NCBI GenBank assembly: GCA_965117035.1
Contig: OZ220748.1
Location: forward strand, 1,736,001-1,800,000
Source of the DNA: CAZENU01 sp965117035
GTDB taxonomy: Bacteria > Chloroflexota > Dehalococcoidia > Lucifugimonadales > CAZENU01
Direction: 5' to 3'
Length of the DNA: 64,000 bases
The notes beneath the pieces are model-generated. The model saw only the letters and a program-made list of their open reading frames with translations, did no database searches and was not told where the DNA came from. How positions within the stretch are numbered: position 1 is the first letter of the stretch; each line of letters opens with the position of its first letter. This document shows, in pieces, positions 33,725 through 42,599 of this stretch. Position numbers and translations under genes: made by a program.

Positions 33725-33900
33725 TACCGAGATCTTCCTGGACGAGCACACGCGGCAATGCCCGGCGACCCTGGCCTCGCGCAACATATGGTCTGTAGAT
33801 GTGATCAAGGTGCTCGCCGCGCTGATGATGACTAGAGGAGTGCGTACTCGAGCAACGGACCGGAGTTCACGGCCAGGCTGATCTGGGATGCATAGCCGAC
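33725..33900 (+). pseudogene. IS3-type transposase (integrase core) remnant
   Basis: Frames here read IFLDEHTRQCPATLASRNIW and SVDVIKVLAALMMTRGV, then after a shift SNGPEFTARLIWDA. These match the DEHTRECL..., DDV...L..L and (D)NGPEFTA blocks of IS3-family OrfB transposases. Only the middle of the catalytic core is left, frameshifted. The rest of the gap to 34105 shows nothing recognisable. Confidence 0.65.
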
Positions 33901-34105
33901 GACCATGTCCGCGAAGCCGCCCATGTCCAGCCCTGCAGGGGCGTTCTCGGTCAGAACCGAAGCTTACAAGGACACTATCAGCCCATACCCAATCAGGCGG
34001 AGGATAATCCGAATGGCCACAGCGCTGGACAGGTCACGCCGTTCGGCCGCGGCGAACATCGAACTGCTCATGGCATGGTAGCCAAACATCGGCTCCCTGC
34101 GCGAG

Positions 34106-35692
34106 CTACTGAGTACCACCCGCGACAGACGTGGCTAAGCCGCTCAGGAGGACCGTCTCGGACTTCGCTCCTGGGGTATGGCTGTCTCCGGGCATGGGGA
34201 TCTTGTAGTGGATCGCAGCCTTGCCCGGCACGACCGCGATCTCTCTGACGAAGGTCGCGATGAAGTCCTTGCGTTCGTGTAACTCGCTCTTCTTCAGAAA
34301 TACAGTCATGTCCAGGGCGTTGGCCGCGATGGTCTCCGCATCGTCCCGGACCAGTCTGCGCTGCGAGAGGATTGCAGTGGCCTCCGCCTCTGAATCCTCA
34401 AGCCGCCCCTGGCGTTCTAGGTGGGTGTTGATCCGGAGGGCCGCACTTGCGACATCGTCGTCGGTGGTCTCCAGGAGGTCGAAGAGTCGTTCCAGCCTGC
34501 GATGGGCGTCCGTGATCTCGGACTCGATGGTCTCAAGTAGCTTGCGTTGCTCCCGGGCAAGGCGATCCACCTCCTGCACCACCACCTTCGTCAGGTCGCC
34601 GTTGTTGCCTTCGGTGAGGATGCCGGAGCGAATCCTATCGACGATCAGCTGCTCAAAGCGACGGGCGTTGAGCCTGGGAGTAGTGCAGGCTTCCTTGCCG
34701 AGCCTGACGCGCGACCTGCAGACGTAGTAGGCGTACTGGCCTCTCTTGGCGAACTGGCCAGAGAGAGGCGTGTCGCAAGCCTTGCACCTGACCAGACCGC
34801 TGAGCAGAAAGGAGCTCCCCACCCGGCGAGGATGGGTGATCTTGGGCGCACGGGAGCGCATCAGACTGTTCACGCGGCGGAACTGGGCCTTGGGGACGAT
34901 AGAGGGAAACGCCTTCTCCACCCTCACCGGGGCGGCATCGTCCTTCGCGGTCGTGCCCCAGACCAAAGTCCCCGTATAGACCTCATTGGTCAGGATTTTG
35001 TGGACACCGGTCTTGGACCAGCGCTTTCCGGTGACGGTGGCGATTCCTTCGTCGTTGAGGACCCGAGTGATGTCCAGCATCCCCCTTCCGGCATCTGCCA
35101 ACCCAAAGATGCGCTTGACGACGGGTGCCGTGGCCTTATCCAGTTCCAGCTTGGGTCGCTTCTTGGTCCCGTCCTGCACCATGACCCGGTTGTAGCCGTA
35201 GGGCGTCCGGCTACCCACCCAGAAGCCGCGGGAGGCCGCCTCGCGCATCCCCCGCCTCACTTCAGTCGCCAAGTTCTCCGAGTAGAACTCGTCCAGGCTC
35301 TCGATTATTGCCTCCAGGAGTTTGCCCGACGGGCTGTCGTCGGCGCGCTCGGTGATGGAGACCACCCTGACGCCTCTTCGCCTAAGCATGGCCTTGTAGG
35401 CGACGGCATGCTCTCGCTTCCTGGTGAAGCGCGAGAATTTCCAGACTAGAATCTCTTGGAAAGCGGCCTTGGGGCTCTTGGCCTCGTCGAGCATCTTGTT
35501 GAACTCAGGCCTGTCGGAGTCCCGCCCGCTCTCGGCCTGGTCCACGTACTCGTGTACGATGACGTAGCTGTTCTTTTCGGCGTAATCTCTCAGCGCCCGA
35601 AGCTGGCCGGCCACCGAGAGGTCCACGTCCTGGCGGTCACTGGATACCCTTGCGTAGAGGGCCGCGGGCATGGGTTCGGATACTTCAGTCAT
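34106..35692 (-). CDS. large serine recombinase 3 (intact)
   Basis: A 528-residue large serine recombinase. The catalytic domain has the nucleophile in ALYARVSSDRQDVDL and the arginine motif LVWKFSRFTRKREH. A recombinase domain (ITRVLNDEGIATVTGKRWSK), a zinc ribbon (CKACDTPLSG with a second Cys-containing half CRSRVRLGKEACTTPRL) and a long coiled coil follow. All parts expected for phage- or island-type integration are present in one frame, so it can be active. ATG 35692 has GGAGG about 9 nt before. It is closely related to recombinase 2, suggesting past duplication within the island. Confidence 0.92.
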   Translation of the reverse strand: MTEVSEPMPAALYARVSSDRQDVDLSVAGQLRALRDYAEKNSYVIVHEYVDQAESGRDSDRPEFNKMLDEAKSPKAAFQEILVWKFSRFTRKREHAVAYKAMLRRRGVRVVSITERADDSPSGKLLEAIIESLDEFYSENLATEVRRGMREAASRGFWVGSRTPYGYNRVMVQDGTKKRPKLELDKATAPVVKRIFGLADAGRGMLDITRVLNDEGIATVTGKRWSKTGVHKILTNEVYTGTLVWGTTAKDDAAPVRVEKAFPSIVPKAQFRRVNSLMRSRAPKITHPRRVGSSFLLSGLVRCKACDTPLSGQFAKRGQYAYYVCRSRVRLGKEACTTPRLNARRFEQLIVDRIRSGILTEGNNGDLTKVVVQEVDRLAREQRKLLETIESEITDAHRRLERLFDLLETTDDDVASAALRINTHLERQGRLEDSEAEATAILSQRRLVRDDAETIAANALDMTVFLKKSELHERKDFIATFVREIAVVPGKAAIHYKIPMPGDSHTPGAKSETVLLSGLATSVAGGTQ

Positions 35693-35871
35693 CTGTGGGG
35701 CCTCCGTCTGGTCTCTGCCGTCCAGCTCACCCAGCCTGACCTACTCCGGGGCAGTGAGAATGCGATGCCCCTCCCTATGCATGGTGTTGTCACAGTCTCT
35801 TCTCCCATGGCTGGCAACTGGCAATCGGGTAAGATGTGGTGGTAGGACATCGCGACAGCGAGGCTCAAGCT

Positions 35872-36228
35872 ATGAGTACCTTCAAGTGGCCGCTGCGGGT
35901 TTCCAGCATGGACGGCCAGCAGATGAGGGACATAGAGGCGATCGTGGGTACGGGGGTCATGTTCACGACGTTGCCCGCCAGCCTGCTGCGCGAGCTCGGG
36001 ATTGAGCCAAAGGGCAATCGCAGGGTCCCGCTGGCCGATGGACGACATGTCTACCTGGACTACGGAGAGGCGTGGGTCACGATAGCCGGCGAGAGCGAAA
36101 TCACCCTGGTGGTCTTCGGAGAAGACGATGCTCCCGCCCTGCTGGGGACCTACACTCTCACAGGTCTGGCCCTGGCGGTCGATACCACCGAGCAGCGGCT
36201 GGTCCCCACACCCCTCATCCTGTACTAG
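35872..36228 (+). CDS. retropepsin-like (clan AA) protein with lost catalytic Asp
   Basis: A 118-residue protein with the fold pattern of prokaryotic single-domain aspartic proteases: IEAIVGTGVMFTTLPASLLREL in place of the usual VDTGAxxTxLP, then RVPLADGRHVYLDYGEAWVT, a flap-like stretch, and LLGTYTLTGLALAVDTTEQRLVP at the end (the LLG..L....L.VD....LVP motif). The catalytic DTG reads GTG, with codon GGT for Gly, so proteolysis is unlikely. Start ATG 35872 is chosen from domain position. It is divergent from recombinase 3. Compare the intact family member at 41555-41893. Confidence 0.68.
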   Translation: MSTFKWPLRVSSMDGQQMRDIEAIVGTGVMFTTLPASLLRELGIEPKGNRRVPLADGRHVYLDYGEAWVTIAGESEITLVVFGEDDAPALLGTYTLTGLALAVDTTEQRLVPTPLILY

Positions 36229-36637
36229 GCTCAACGCCATCTCCCTGGGTGCGAGTCCTCTCAGGGCCAGTGCCCCTTTCTCGGCTTTGGTGGCCATGCG
36301 GCTCGGGAGACGGCTGCCTCTGAAGGTGGGCGCGGATGGCGACCCTCGCAAGGATGCGATGCCCCTTCCGTATAGCCCTCCGCTGCTCGGAGGAGTATGA
36401 CGGCGACTTCGGCGTCCCTACCTGATCCATCTGTCCATCCAGTGCCAAAGGTGTATCTTTTCTGCCCTGCCGGTTGCCGGGCTGCTGAATCGGGTCTTCG
36501 GACGACGATGATCGGACGATGCCCTCTGTTCGGAGGCGATGTAAACCTCGCGAGCCCTCCATGACCGCTGGGCCCAGAATACCTTGTACACGTCGACAAG
36601 TCTGTGCATCGGACTTTTTTGACACTCCAAATCTGGA
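36229..36637. other. gene-free region
   Basis: About 400 bp between two plus-strand genes. The open frames here have no family resemblance and look like shadows. I see no clear promoter or repeat. Confidence 0.4.
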
Positions 36638-37978
36638 ATGTGCATACTGATTTATGGGAGATCGCGATGTGTAGCGGGCCAGGGCGGCCCAAGTAGGCCT
36701 CTTGATGAGGTCTTACCGCGAGTCTTTTCATCCGGAGGCGGCCGGCGAGGGTTGACGCAGGAAGCCCTGCTGGAGCCGATGGGGGCGGCGGACAGTGACT
36801 ACGCGGAGCGGTACAGCCACGCCACGGTCTCGCGATGGGAATCCGGTAGCACCCGCCCCACTCTGCAGCGCCTGAAGGTCTTCGGCAAAGCCCTCGATCT
36901 ATCGCGGACAGAGGTGGCCGGTCTCATTCTGCTGGCGGGGCTGGCGCCTGACTTTCGAGCGGCTGTGAGTAACGTCACCGGGAGTGGTGACGAGGTCGGT
37001 GGCAATGGAGCAGCGCCGGACCTTACAACTGCCCCTGACGTTGCGGATGATTCCGAAGCTTCGGCAACCGACAGCGCGATGTCGGTCCTAAGGGCCGCAG
37101 TTGGCTTTGGTCTTCTCAGGACCCTCCCGCTCGGACTATGCATAGCTGGCGGATATGCATTGTCGGTCTTCGGCTGGAACAACGCATGGATGCCCACGGC
37201 TTATGTCGCTTTCGCTACGGGGATCGTGCTTGCTCAGGGTTTCCTGCTACCGGAGCGCCGAGCTCCTCTCAGGGAGTTCTTCTGGGTTTCGGTCTTCTTC
37301 GTGTTGACCACGCCCCTGCTACAGTTCGCATTGATACGGACGGACCACTATGGCTTCTATACCATTGGGAATCTTGTCGGCACGCAGATGCCCTACATGC
37401 TGGCGCTTCTCGTGAACCTGGTAATCGCGTCTGCAGCCGGTCTGATGTTTCAACTGCTGTGGCGACGCCAGTACGCCGGCAACAGAGGCGACAGCTGCGC
37501 CCTCCGGCGGGCTGCCTCGGTCGCACTGCCACCGTTGATTCTCGTCTACGCGGTCGTCGTAGTCATCACCAACATCTCGGTGTCGATACAGCTGGCGATC
37601 CTGCTGCCGGTGTTGGGTGCCGTCTTCACCGCATTGCTGGTCTTGCGGGACCCGGCCTTCAAGCCCAGCGAGCGCGACCGGCTGTTCCTCCTCTCGACGG
37701 CGTCGGTCTTGGCTATGATCTCGACGGCACTGGGAGTAGTTGCCATTCTGTCGATATACCTGTCGCCGGATCTGCCGAGTGTTCTGCCTGACCACAATCA
37801 GCTGCGTTCCTGGGAGATCGATTTCGCAGGATTGGGTTTCACCACTGAAGAGGCGCTCGACCGGCTGAACGTGGGATATCTGTGGCATGCGATATGGCTC
37901 CTCGCCTACATGTTCTTCGTTGTCGGCGGCAGACTGATGGTATCCATCTACCGACTCAACGGCAGCAGACAACTATGA
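36638..37978 (+). CDS. XRE helix-turn-helix protein fused to a multi-spanning membrane domain
   Basis: A 446-residue fusion. Residues about 36-95 form an XRE domain (GLTQEALLEPMGA, HATVSRWESGSTRPTLQRLK, FGKALDLSRTEVAGLILLAG). After an acidic linker, about eight hydrophobic helices follow from residue 150 to the end, with no recognised transporter or enzyme motif. DNA-binding membrane proteins of this form may sense membrane state and control genes in place; that is inference. The start is uncertain: ATG 36638 is used, but TTG codons closer to the HTH are possible. Confidence 0.65.
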   Translation: MCILIYGRSRCVAGQGGPSRPLDEVLPRVFSSGGGRRGLTQEALLEPMGAADSDYAERYSHATVSRWESGSTRPTLQRLKVFGKALDLSRTEVAGLILLAGLAPDFRAAVSNVTGSGDEVGGNGAAPDLTTAPDVADDSEASATDSAMSVLRAAVGFGLLRTLPLGLCIAGGYALSVFGWNNAWMPTAYVAFATGIVLAQGFLLPERRAPLREFFWVSVFFVLTTPLLQFALIRTDHYGFYTIGNLVGTQMPYMLALLVNLVIASAAGLMFQLLWRRQYAGNRGDSCALRRAASVALPPLILVYAVVVVITNISVSIQLAILLPVLGAVFTALLVLRDPAFKPSERDRLFLLSTASVLAMISTALGVVAILSIYLSPDLPSVLPDHNQLRSWEIDFAGLGFTTEEALDRLNVGYLWHAIWLLAYMFFVVGGRLMVSIYRLNGSRQL

Positions 37979-38168
37979 GGAATGAAAGGGCGTACCCGGG
38001 CCGCTTGGGCGCACTGTGACGTAGCCGACACCTTAGGCGGAGGTCTCCGACGCCAACTCGAACTAGACGGGTACGGGCTGCCTAAGGGTGTTCACCCATC
38101 AGTGGATCTTACCCTGGGGAGTCAGCCACTGGTTCGATTTGGTAGTGTCTCAGTTCGAGAGGAGTGGC

Positions 38169-38771
38169 ATGGTCATGACATTCAATGAGTACCTCAGGCA
38201 CATCGACGAGATTCCCCTCTATGGCGAAGTCCGAGTGACGGTTGATGACTGTCTCACCGCAGCCAGAGAGACCTTCGGTGCACTGGAGGCAGGTTGGGAG
38301 TATCATGTCGTGTTACGAGAGGCCCCAACCTACCCTGAAACCGTCGTGGTCGGCCCCGGCAGGGTCCGTATCTATCTCACCGCAGATCGCTCACGGGTCG
38401 GTTACGTCTTCGAGGCGGGACATGAAGCGGTGCACTGCCTCAACCCTTACAACTATGGAGAGACTTTCCTTGAGGAGGCAATCGCGAGCGAGTTCAGTTT
38501 GAGGGTGACAGAGAAGCGGTTCGGTCGCGCTGGACTGGACCGCTGCAAACTAACCGGGGCTCGCGAGCGGGCTGTGCTATTGGCAGCCACCATCGACGAT
38601 GACATCGTGAGGCTCGGTCAGCGGCCGCGCGGGCACGTTGGCAACTTAAGGAAGGTGGAGCTTGCAACTCTCAGGGAACTGTACCCGCACGCGCCAGAGT
38701 CGATTCTTCGGCAGATACTCGAGGTGTTTCCGCGGCAGGGGACTGGGTCAATCGAGCAGGGCCCCAACTGA
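38169..38771 (+). CDS. putative zinc metallopeptidase-like protein (HEAVH motif)
   Basis: A 200-residue protein. The middle part reads RVGYVFEAGHEAVHCLNPYN followed by FLEEAIASEFSLRV: HEAVH is an HExxH zinc motif, and the Glu-rich helix about 15 residues later could supply the third ligand as in gluzincins and ImmA/IrrE proteases. The rest is not recognised. ATG 38169 follows GAGAGGAG; ATG 38175 is an alternative. In islands such proteins often cleave repressors, but no target regulator is adjacent except the XRE membrane fusion upstream. Confidence 0.6.
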   Translation: MVMTFNEYLRHIDEIPLYGEVRVTVDDCLTAARETFGALEAGWEYHVVLREAPTYPETVVVGPGRVRIYLTADRSRVGYVFEAGHEAVHCLNPYNYGETFLEEAIASEFSLRVTEKRFGRAGLDRCKLTGARERAVLLAATIDDDIVRLGQRPRGHVGNLRKVELATLRELYPHAPESILRQILEVFPRQGTGSIEQGPN

Positions 38772-38828
38772 GACCCTACCGTCGATCTCACTAGGTTGAC
38801 TCGCATCCACACTTTGCGTATCGTTGGC

Positions 38829-39062
38829 CTACCACCCCTATCGATTCGACGGTAGGGTCGAGACCGCCCCCGAGGCGGTCTCTGTCTTGTGGGAAACGAT
38901 GCCTGATCGCCACGTCAAGCTGCGGCAAGTCTCTCCAAGGCGGTTCACCGGGCTTCCGGGCAGTTGGACGCCTGAGCGTAAACGCAAGTGAGGCCGACAT
39001 GAATGGGCAGGCGTGGGTTAGGCTAACGCGAGTCGTTAGCTATTCTTTGCCTGAATGACGAC
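38829..39062. repeat. repeat copy A: terminator plus relic of a retropepsin-like gene end
   Basis: The first 60 bp (CTACC...CCTATCGATTCGACGG, then the hairpin at 38860) and the last 60 bp (AATGGGCAGGCGTGGG to GACGACGCG) match 41370-41592. Read on the minus strand, the last part encodes RVVIQAKNS and a stop at 39036, the tail of the aspartic-protease-like gene, so this copy lost the gene body. The rest of 38772-39226 has no gene. Confidence 0.75.
38860..38882. terminator. hairpin terminator in repeat A
   Basis: A 9-bp stem (GAGACCGCC pairing with GGCGGTCTC) with a 5-nt loop, followed by TGTCTTGT. It lies about 90 bp after the metallopeptidase-like gene. An equivalent hairpin occurs at 41408-41430. 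Confidence 0.6.
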
Positions 39063-39271
39063 GCGTCCCAGCGGCTCAGGACAGGCCGAGGCCCTATCCG
39101 TGACCGTCAGGTCACGTCCCCATTGAAGCCTTATGGCCTCGCGCCAGGCCGCCTCGAATCGTCGCCGAGCTATCCGCGAATTACTGATCATATGTACTGA
39201 ACAAGGAAAGAATGTAGACAAGTACATTGGCAGATGACTATAATTCGGCGACCGAACTCCTAGGTGTCTCC

Positions 39272-39703
39272 ATGTCCACTCCATACCGTGAACGTAAACG
39301 GTTCAATCCCAAACGCCGGATACGTCAAGAATTCGACTCCGACGAGTTGGACCGGTTGGTCAGTTCGGTCAAGTACGGAGGCAATCCCGAGCACAAGCGC
39401 AATCCGGGAGATTTTCAGTTGAACCCTCCAGCCCAACCTCGAGCTGACAAGACGCTATGCGATGCGGTTGGCATATTCGACAAGTCGACCGCTCTTCGGC
39501 TGCTCCGGGAAGGAGTTCGCCAGGGCTTGATCAGCGAACAGACTCGCGGGGGCTTTCCACAGAATATCTGGGCGGTCACGAGAGACGGTAGTCCCCTTGA
39601 GGCTCAACTGGAAAATCGAACACTCGGTGTATACCACGGCTACCCCATGCCCATGAACGGTGATTTCCGGGCTGAGGTCCTCAGGCGCTGGACGGACGAA
39701 TGA
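39272..39703 (+). CDS. conserved small protein paired with an ImmA-like pseudo-protease
   Basis: A 143-residue basic protein starting MSTPYRERKRFNPKRRIRQE. The conserved-looking block is LVSSVKYGGNPEHKRNPGDF followed by PRADKTLCDAVGIFDKSTAL; the middle (LLREGVRQGLISEQTRGGFP) looks like a winged-helix or adaptor helix pair and the next strand is QNIWAVTRDG. Its stop overlaps the next start by 4 nt (ATGA), so the two are co-translated. I recall such small proteins next to ImmA/IrrE-type partners but cannot give a function; a toxin-antitoxin-like pair is one possibility. An upstream TTG (39227) is another start. Confidence 0.7.
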   Translation: MSTPYRERKRFNPKRRIRQEFDSDELDRLVSSVKYGGNPEHKRNPGDFQLNPPAQPRADKTLCDAVGIFDKSTALRLLREGVRQGLISEQTRGGFPQNIWAVTRDGSPLEAQLENRTLGVYHGYPMPMNGDFRAEVLRRWTDE

Positions 39704-41046
39704 CTGCCTCTTTCAAAATCGACTATGCCTGGCTACCCCGCGAGTATGGCGATGAGGTAGAGCGGGTTACGCTGGCTGAATTAGACATCCTCTTTGGGGA
39801 GTATCAGTCTGCCACTACTTTGGAGGATGTCCTAGGCAAGACTGTCCGCTCATCCGCCCGGCTGTCGGCTATTCGCCTTGCCGAATGGTTTGCGTCCAAT
39901 TGGTGGAGGCTGTGCTGGGAACCGCAAGCCAACACACTTTCCTGGCGGATGAGTCACAAGGTCTCGAATGTGGGAGGAGGATACATCTGGCCTGACTTGT
40001 CCTTCAGCACTGACTGGGAATCGATTCAGGTTAGCGTCCGCCACACCGAGGGTTGGGAAGGGGAACCCATTCGCTATCTGAAGGATTTCGACGCCCACAT
40101 TTCTCTCAGTGAGTTCGAGGACGGTATCGATGACTTCATCGATGGGACTATTGCGAGATTGTCAAGTACCCTGAAGGCTCCCACGGAACTAAGCGCCTTG
40201 TGGGAGCAAGTAAAGTATGAACGTCGATGCCCCGATGTGTCAGAGTCGCGTAAATTGGAAGCCTGCATGGGTTATGACCCCGAGGAAGCGCCAGGTGATT
40301 TGATTGACCATCTTCATGAAGCCAGGAATTCTTACGGTTGGGACGCGATCCAGGAGGTCGCCGTCGTCTCTAAGAATCAGACATTGACTCACATTGAAAC
40401 ACTTCGCAAGTGTGCGGCGAGTCATGATAGCGCAGTACGTCTACCTGACTATGACAAAGTCCGGCAACTGATCCTCGTGCAGACCAATGAATTTGACGTT
40501 CCCTGGAGACGAGCAAGAGATGCCGCTCGAATTGCCCGGGGAAGCTGGGGGTTGAATAGCAAAGTTGATACGTTGACGCTTTCTCAAATGTTCAGCATTC
40601 CTAAAGAAGACATCTTGGAAGTAAATTCGAACATCTCATCGCCCCTCACTGCTGGACTGCGCGACGACGACATTCCCGAACAGTTCGGATTCCTGTCAAA
40701 TAGACGCCATCCGCACGCGCGTAGGTTTGCGTTTGCGCGTTTGGTGGCTGACCACCTGACGATGCTTGACCACGAACGGCTGCTGCCCGCCACGGACTCG
40801 AAAACCGCAAGGCAAAAGTTTCAACGCGCGTTTGCTCAGGAATTTCTGTGCCCATTCGACGACTTGATGTTCCGTTTCGATGCGGATGCCCCTACCGACG
40901 ATGCAATCGACGACGCCGCTGCATATTACGAAGTTTCTCCCCGGTTGGTGGAGAATGTGCTGGTCAACAATAGAGTGTTGGATCGCGAGACACTAGACGA
41001 TGGACCGGCTGAAATGGCACCCCGACATCGTTACCAGAATGCGTAG
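39700..41046 (+). CDS. ImmA/IrrE-like protein lacking the HExxH motif
   Basis: A 448-residue protein. Its C-terminal third resembles ImmA/IrrE (DUF955) metallopeptidases: the RRFAFARLVADHLTML helix aligns with the usual RFTLAHELGHLLL, then KTARQKFQRAFAQEFLCPFDDL fits the helix after the active site, and AAAYYEVSPRLVENVLVNN is the usual ending. At the active site H, E and H have become R, L and D, so zinc proteolysis is lost. The N-terminal 300 residues are unassigned. It forms an overlapping pair with the gene at 39272. A structural or inhibitor role is inference. Confidence 0.65.
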   Translation: MTASFKIDYAWLPREYGDEVERVTLAELDILFGEYQSATTLEDVLGKTVRSSARLSAIRLAEWFASNWWRLCWEPQANTLSWRMSHKVSNVGGGYIWPDLSFSTDWESIQVSVRHTEGWEGEPIRYLKDFDAHISLSEFEDGIDDFIDGTIARLSSTLKAPTELSALWEQVKYERRCPDVSESRKLEACMGYDPEEAPGDLIDHLHEARNSYGWDAIQEVAVVSKNQTLTHIETLRKCAASHDSAVRLPDYDKVRQLILVQTNEFDVPWRRARDAARIARGSWGLNSKVDTLTLSQMFSIPKEDILEVNSNISSPLTAGLRDDDIPEQFGFLSNRRHPHARRFAFARLVADHLTMLDHERLLPATDSKTARQKFQRAFAQEFLCPFDDLMFRFDADAPTDDAIDDAAAYYEVSPRLVENVLVNNRVLDRETLDDGPAEMAPRHRYQNA

Positions 41047-41369
41047 TCGGCGAAACAACATCAGGGCGTAGGGACCGTGATGGCGGTAGCCTGAAATGCA
41101 AAGAGGCGTGATATGCATCGCCAGGCGGGGACGCCGTCGCAACTAGAGCGACGATCCAGTGTCTCTCGGCGCTCAAGCCGTGAACTTGAAGCCAGTACGC
41201 AGTCGGACGACTCCATTCCTGCGCGATGCTTTCGTCCTCGAGGGAAGATCTGATATCTCTCCCATCGGCGTCCTATTACCGACACAAGGCTCGGCGTAAC
41301 GCGGGTGGAGGTATTCACAGCTACGGGCTCTGTCCTTCGAAGTTGATACATATCGACGCTTTGTGGTAA

Positions 41370-41592
41370 CGTTGCTCTACTACCCTTATCGATTCGACGG
41401 TAGGGTCGAGACCGCCCTCAGGGCGGTCTCTGTCTTGTTAGAAAGAGGTATACGGGATGAAGGGGGCGGGAAGGTCGATCACCGAGATCGCACGTCCCCT
41501 TCCGCCCTATCACCAGCGCCAATGGGCAGGCGTGGGGTAGGCTACCGTGAGTCTTTAGCTACTCTCTGCCTGAATGACGACGCGTCCGCCGT
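41370..41592. repeat. repeat copy B: terminator plus 3' end of the retropepsin-like gene
   Basis: Counterpart of 38829-39062, with the same hairpin and the same gene tail but here attached to the full gene at 41555-41893. The middle part differs between copies. The region 41047-41369 before it holds no gene that I can support. Confidence 0.75.
41408..41430. terminator. hairpin terminator in repeat B
   Basis: A 10-bp stem (GAGACCGCCC pairing with GGGCGGTCTC) with a TCA loop, followed by TGTCTTGTT. It lies between the plus-strand ImmA-like gene and the convergent protease-like gene. Confidence 0.6.
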
Positions 41593-41893
41593 CCACGAGT
41601 TCGATGTCCAGGCTGTGGCGGGCCAGTAGCCGCATACCCACAAGAGGCGTGTTGCCGACAGCGTCAGCCAAGACGTATCTTAGCTGACCATCCCAGAGCA
41701 CGGCGACGTCGTAGACATCGAAAGTCACTTCGCTGCCGTGGGCAAGGGTCGCTCGGCTAGTACCCTCAAGGGCCAATCCCAACTCCGTCGCCAACGCCGG
41801 CGTTACGGTCAGGAATCCGGTGAAGCCTGTGTCTATCACGGCCTCGATTTCCCGTGACTGACCCGATGGGCCTTGCACGGTAAGGGTTACCAC
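41555..41893 (-). CDS. retropepsin-like (clan AA) aspartic protease
   Basis: A protein of about 112 residues with the catalytic motif EAVIDTGFTGFLTVTPALATEL, the strand RATLAHGSEVTFDVYDVAVLW and the second-half motif NTPLVGMRLLARHSLDIELVDGG. These are the marks of single-domain prokaryotic retropepsin-like proteases, which act as homodimers. The Asp-Thr-Gly is intact, unlike at 35872-36228. The frame runs further upstream into the AbiEi promoter, so GTG 41893 is used as the start; this is uncertain. It is divergent from abiEi. Confidence 0.75.
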   Translation of the reverse strand: MVTLTVQGPSGQSREIEAVIDTGFTGFLTVTPALATELGLALEGTSRATLAHGSEVTFDVYDVAVLWDGQLRYVLADAVGNTPLVGMRLLARHSLDIELVDGGRVVIQAESS

Positions 41894-41961
41894 CAGCTCA
41901 GGTCCCGAACATGTCCGCGTCCCGCTCGAAAGATTCCAAGTGTTGGGTATGTATGTAGTTC

Positions 41962-41990
41962 TTGCCAAGTACCGACATATCAGGCATAAT
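41962..41990 (+). promoter_or_regulatory. promoter of the AbiEi gene giving a nearly leaderless transcript
   Basis: TTGCCA (41962-41967) and CATAAT (41985-41990) are 17 bp apart. The ATG at 41997 lies only 6 nt after the -10 box, so the transcript would begin at or next to the start codon. No ribosome site precedes that ATG; one could be used for ATG 42009 only if the transcript began earlier. Confidence 0.65.
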
Positions 41991-41996
41991 CTGTTC

Positions 41997-42599
41997 ATGG
42001 TTCACGTGATGACAGACAAAGTTCTTGACCTAGTGCGCGAAGTCGGAGTGATCCGGCCGCGAGACCTAGAGGCTGCCGGGATCCCCGGGAGCTACCTCTC
42101 ACGACTGGCACGCAATGGGGAACTTGAACGCGTAGGGCGAGGCCTCTACACCCTGGTTGATGCCGCACCCAGCGAACACCGCTCGCTTGCAGAAGTCGCG
42201 AAGCGAGTCCCAAGAGGGGTCGTTTGCCTGCTCTCGGCGCTGCGCTTTCACGAACTCACCACGCAGACGCCGTTCGAGGTATGGCTCGCCATCGGGCAGA
42301 AGGACCGCACGCCACGCCCGAATGGTACGCGTCTGCGGATTGTGCGCTTTTCGGGGAAAGCGCGCACTTCCGGGATAGAAGCGCACATCATTGAAGGTGT
42401 TCGGGTCCATGTGTACGGTCCGGCCAAGACCGTGGCGGACTGCTTCAAGTTCAGGAACAAGATCGGAACTGACATTGCTGTCGAGGCGCTGCGCGACTGC
42501 GTTGGTCAGCGCCGCTGCACCACAGACGAACTCTTCGAGTACGCTCGCGTGTGCCGCGTCTCGCGCGTAATGCGTCCCTATATGGAGGCACTAACGTGA
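41997..42599 (+). CDS. abiEi: AbiEi-family type IV antitoxin / transcriptional regulator
   Basis: A 200-residue antitoxin. The N-terminal winged helix reads LDLVREVGVIRPRDLEAAGI followed by PGSYLSRLARNGELERVGRGLYTL, and the C-terminal AbiEi domain has VCLLSALRFHELTTQTPFEV, WLAIGQK, RIVRFSG and VHVYGPAKTVADCFKFRNKIG. In AbiE systems this protein represses its own operon and counters the nucleotidyltransferase toxin AbiEii. Here the toxin gene that should follow is cut to a few codons, so this is an orphan. ATG 41997 or 42009 is the start. Confidence 0.88.
   Translation: MVHVMTDKVLDLVREVGVIRPRDLEAAGIPGSYLSRLARNGELERVGRGLYTLVDAAPSEHRSLAEVAKRVPRGVVCLLSALRFHELTTQTPFEVWLAIGQKDRTPRPNGTRLRIVRFSGKARTSGIEAHIIEGVRVHVYGPAKTVADCFKFRNKIGTDIAVEALRDCVGQRRCTTDELFEYARVCRVSRVMRPYMEALT

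Noticed and set aside
33470..33808. A longer N-terminus for the methyltransferase.
   Set aside because: It would be antiparallel in sense to nothing but overlaps the whole XRE gene in another frame; the XRE domain is unambiguous and the methyltransferase domain starts at 33469.
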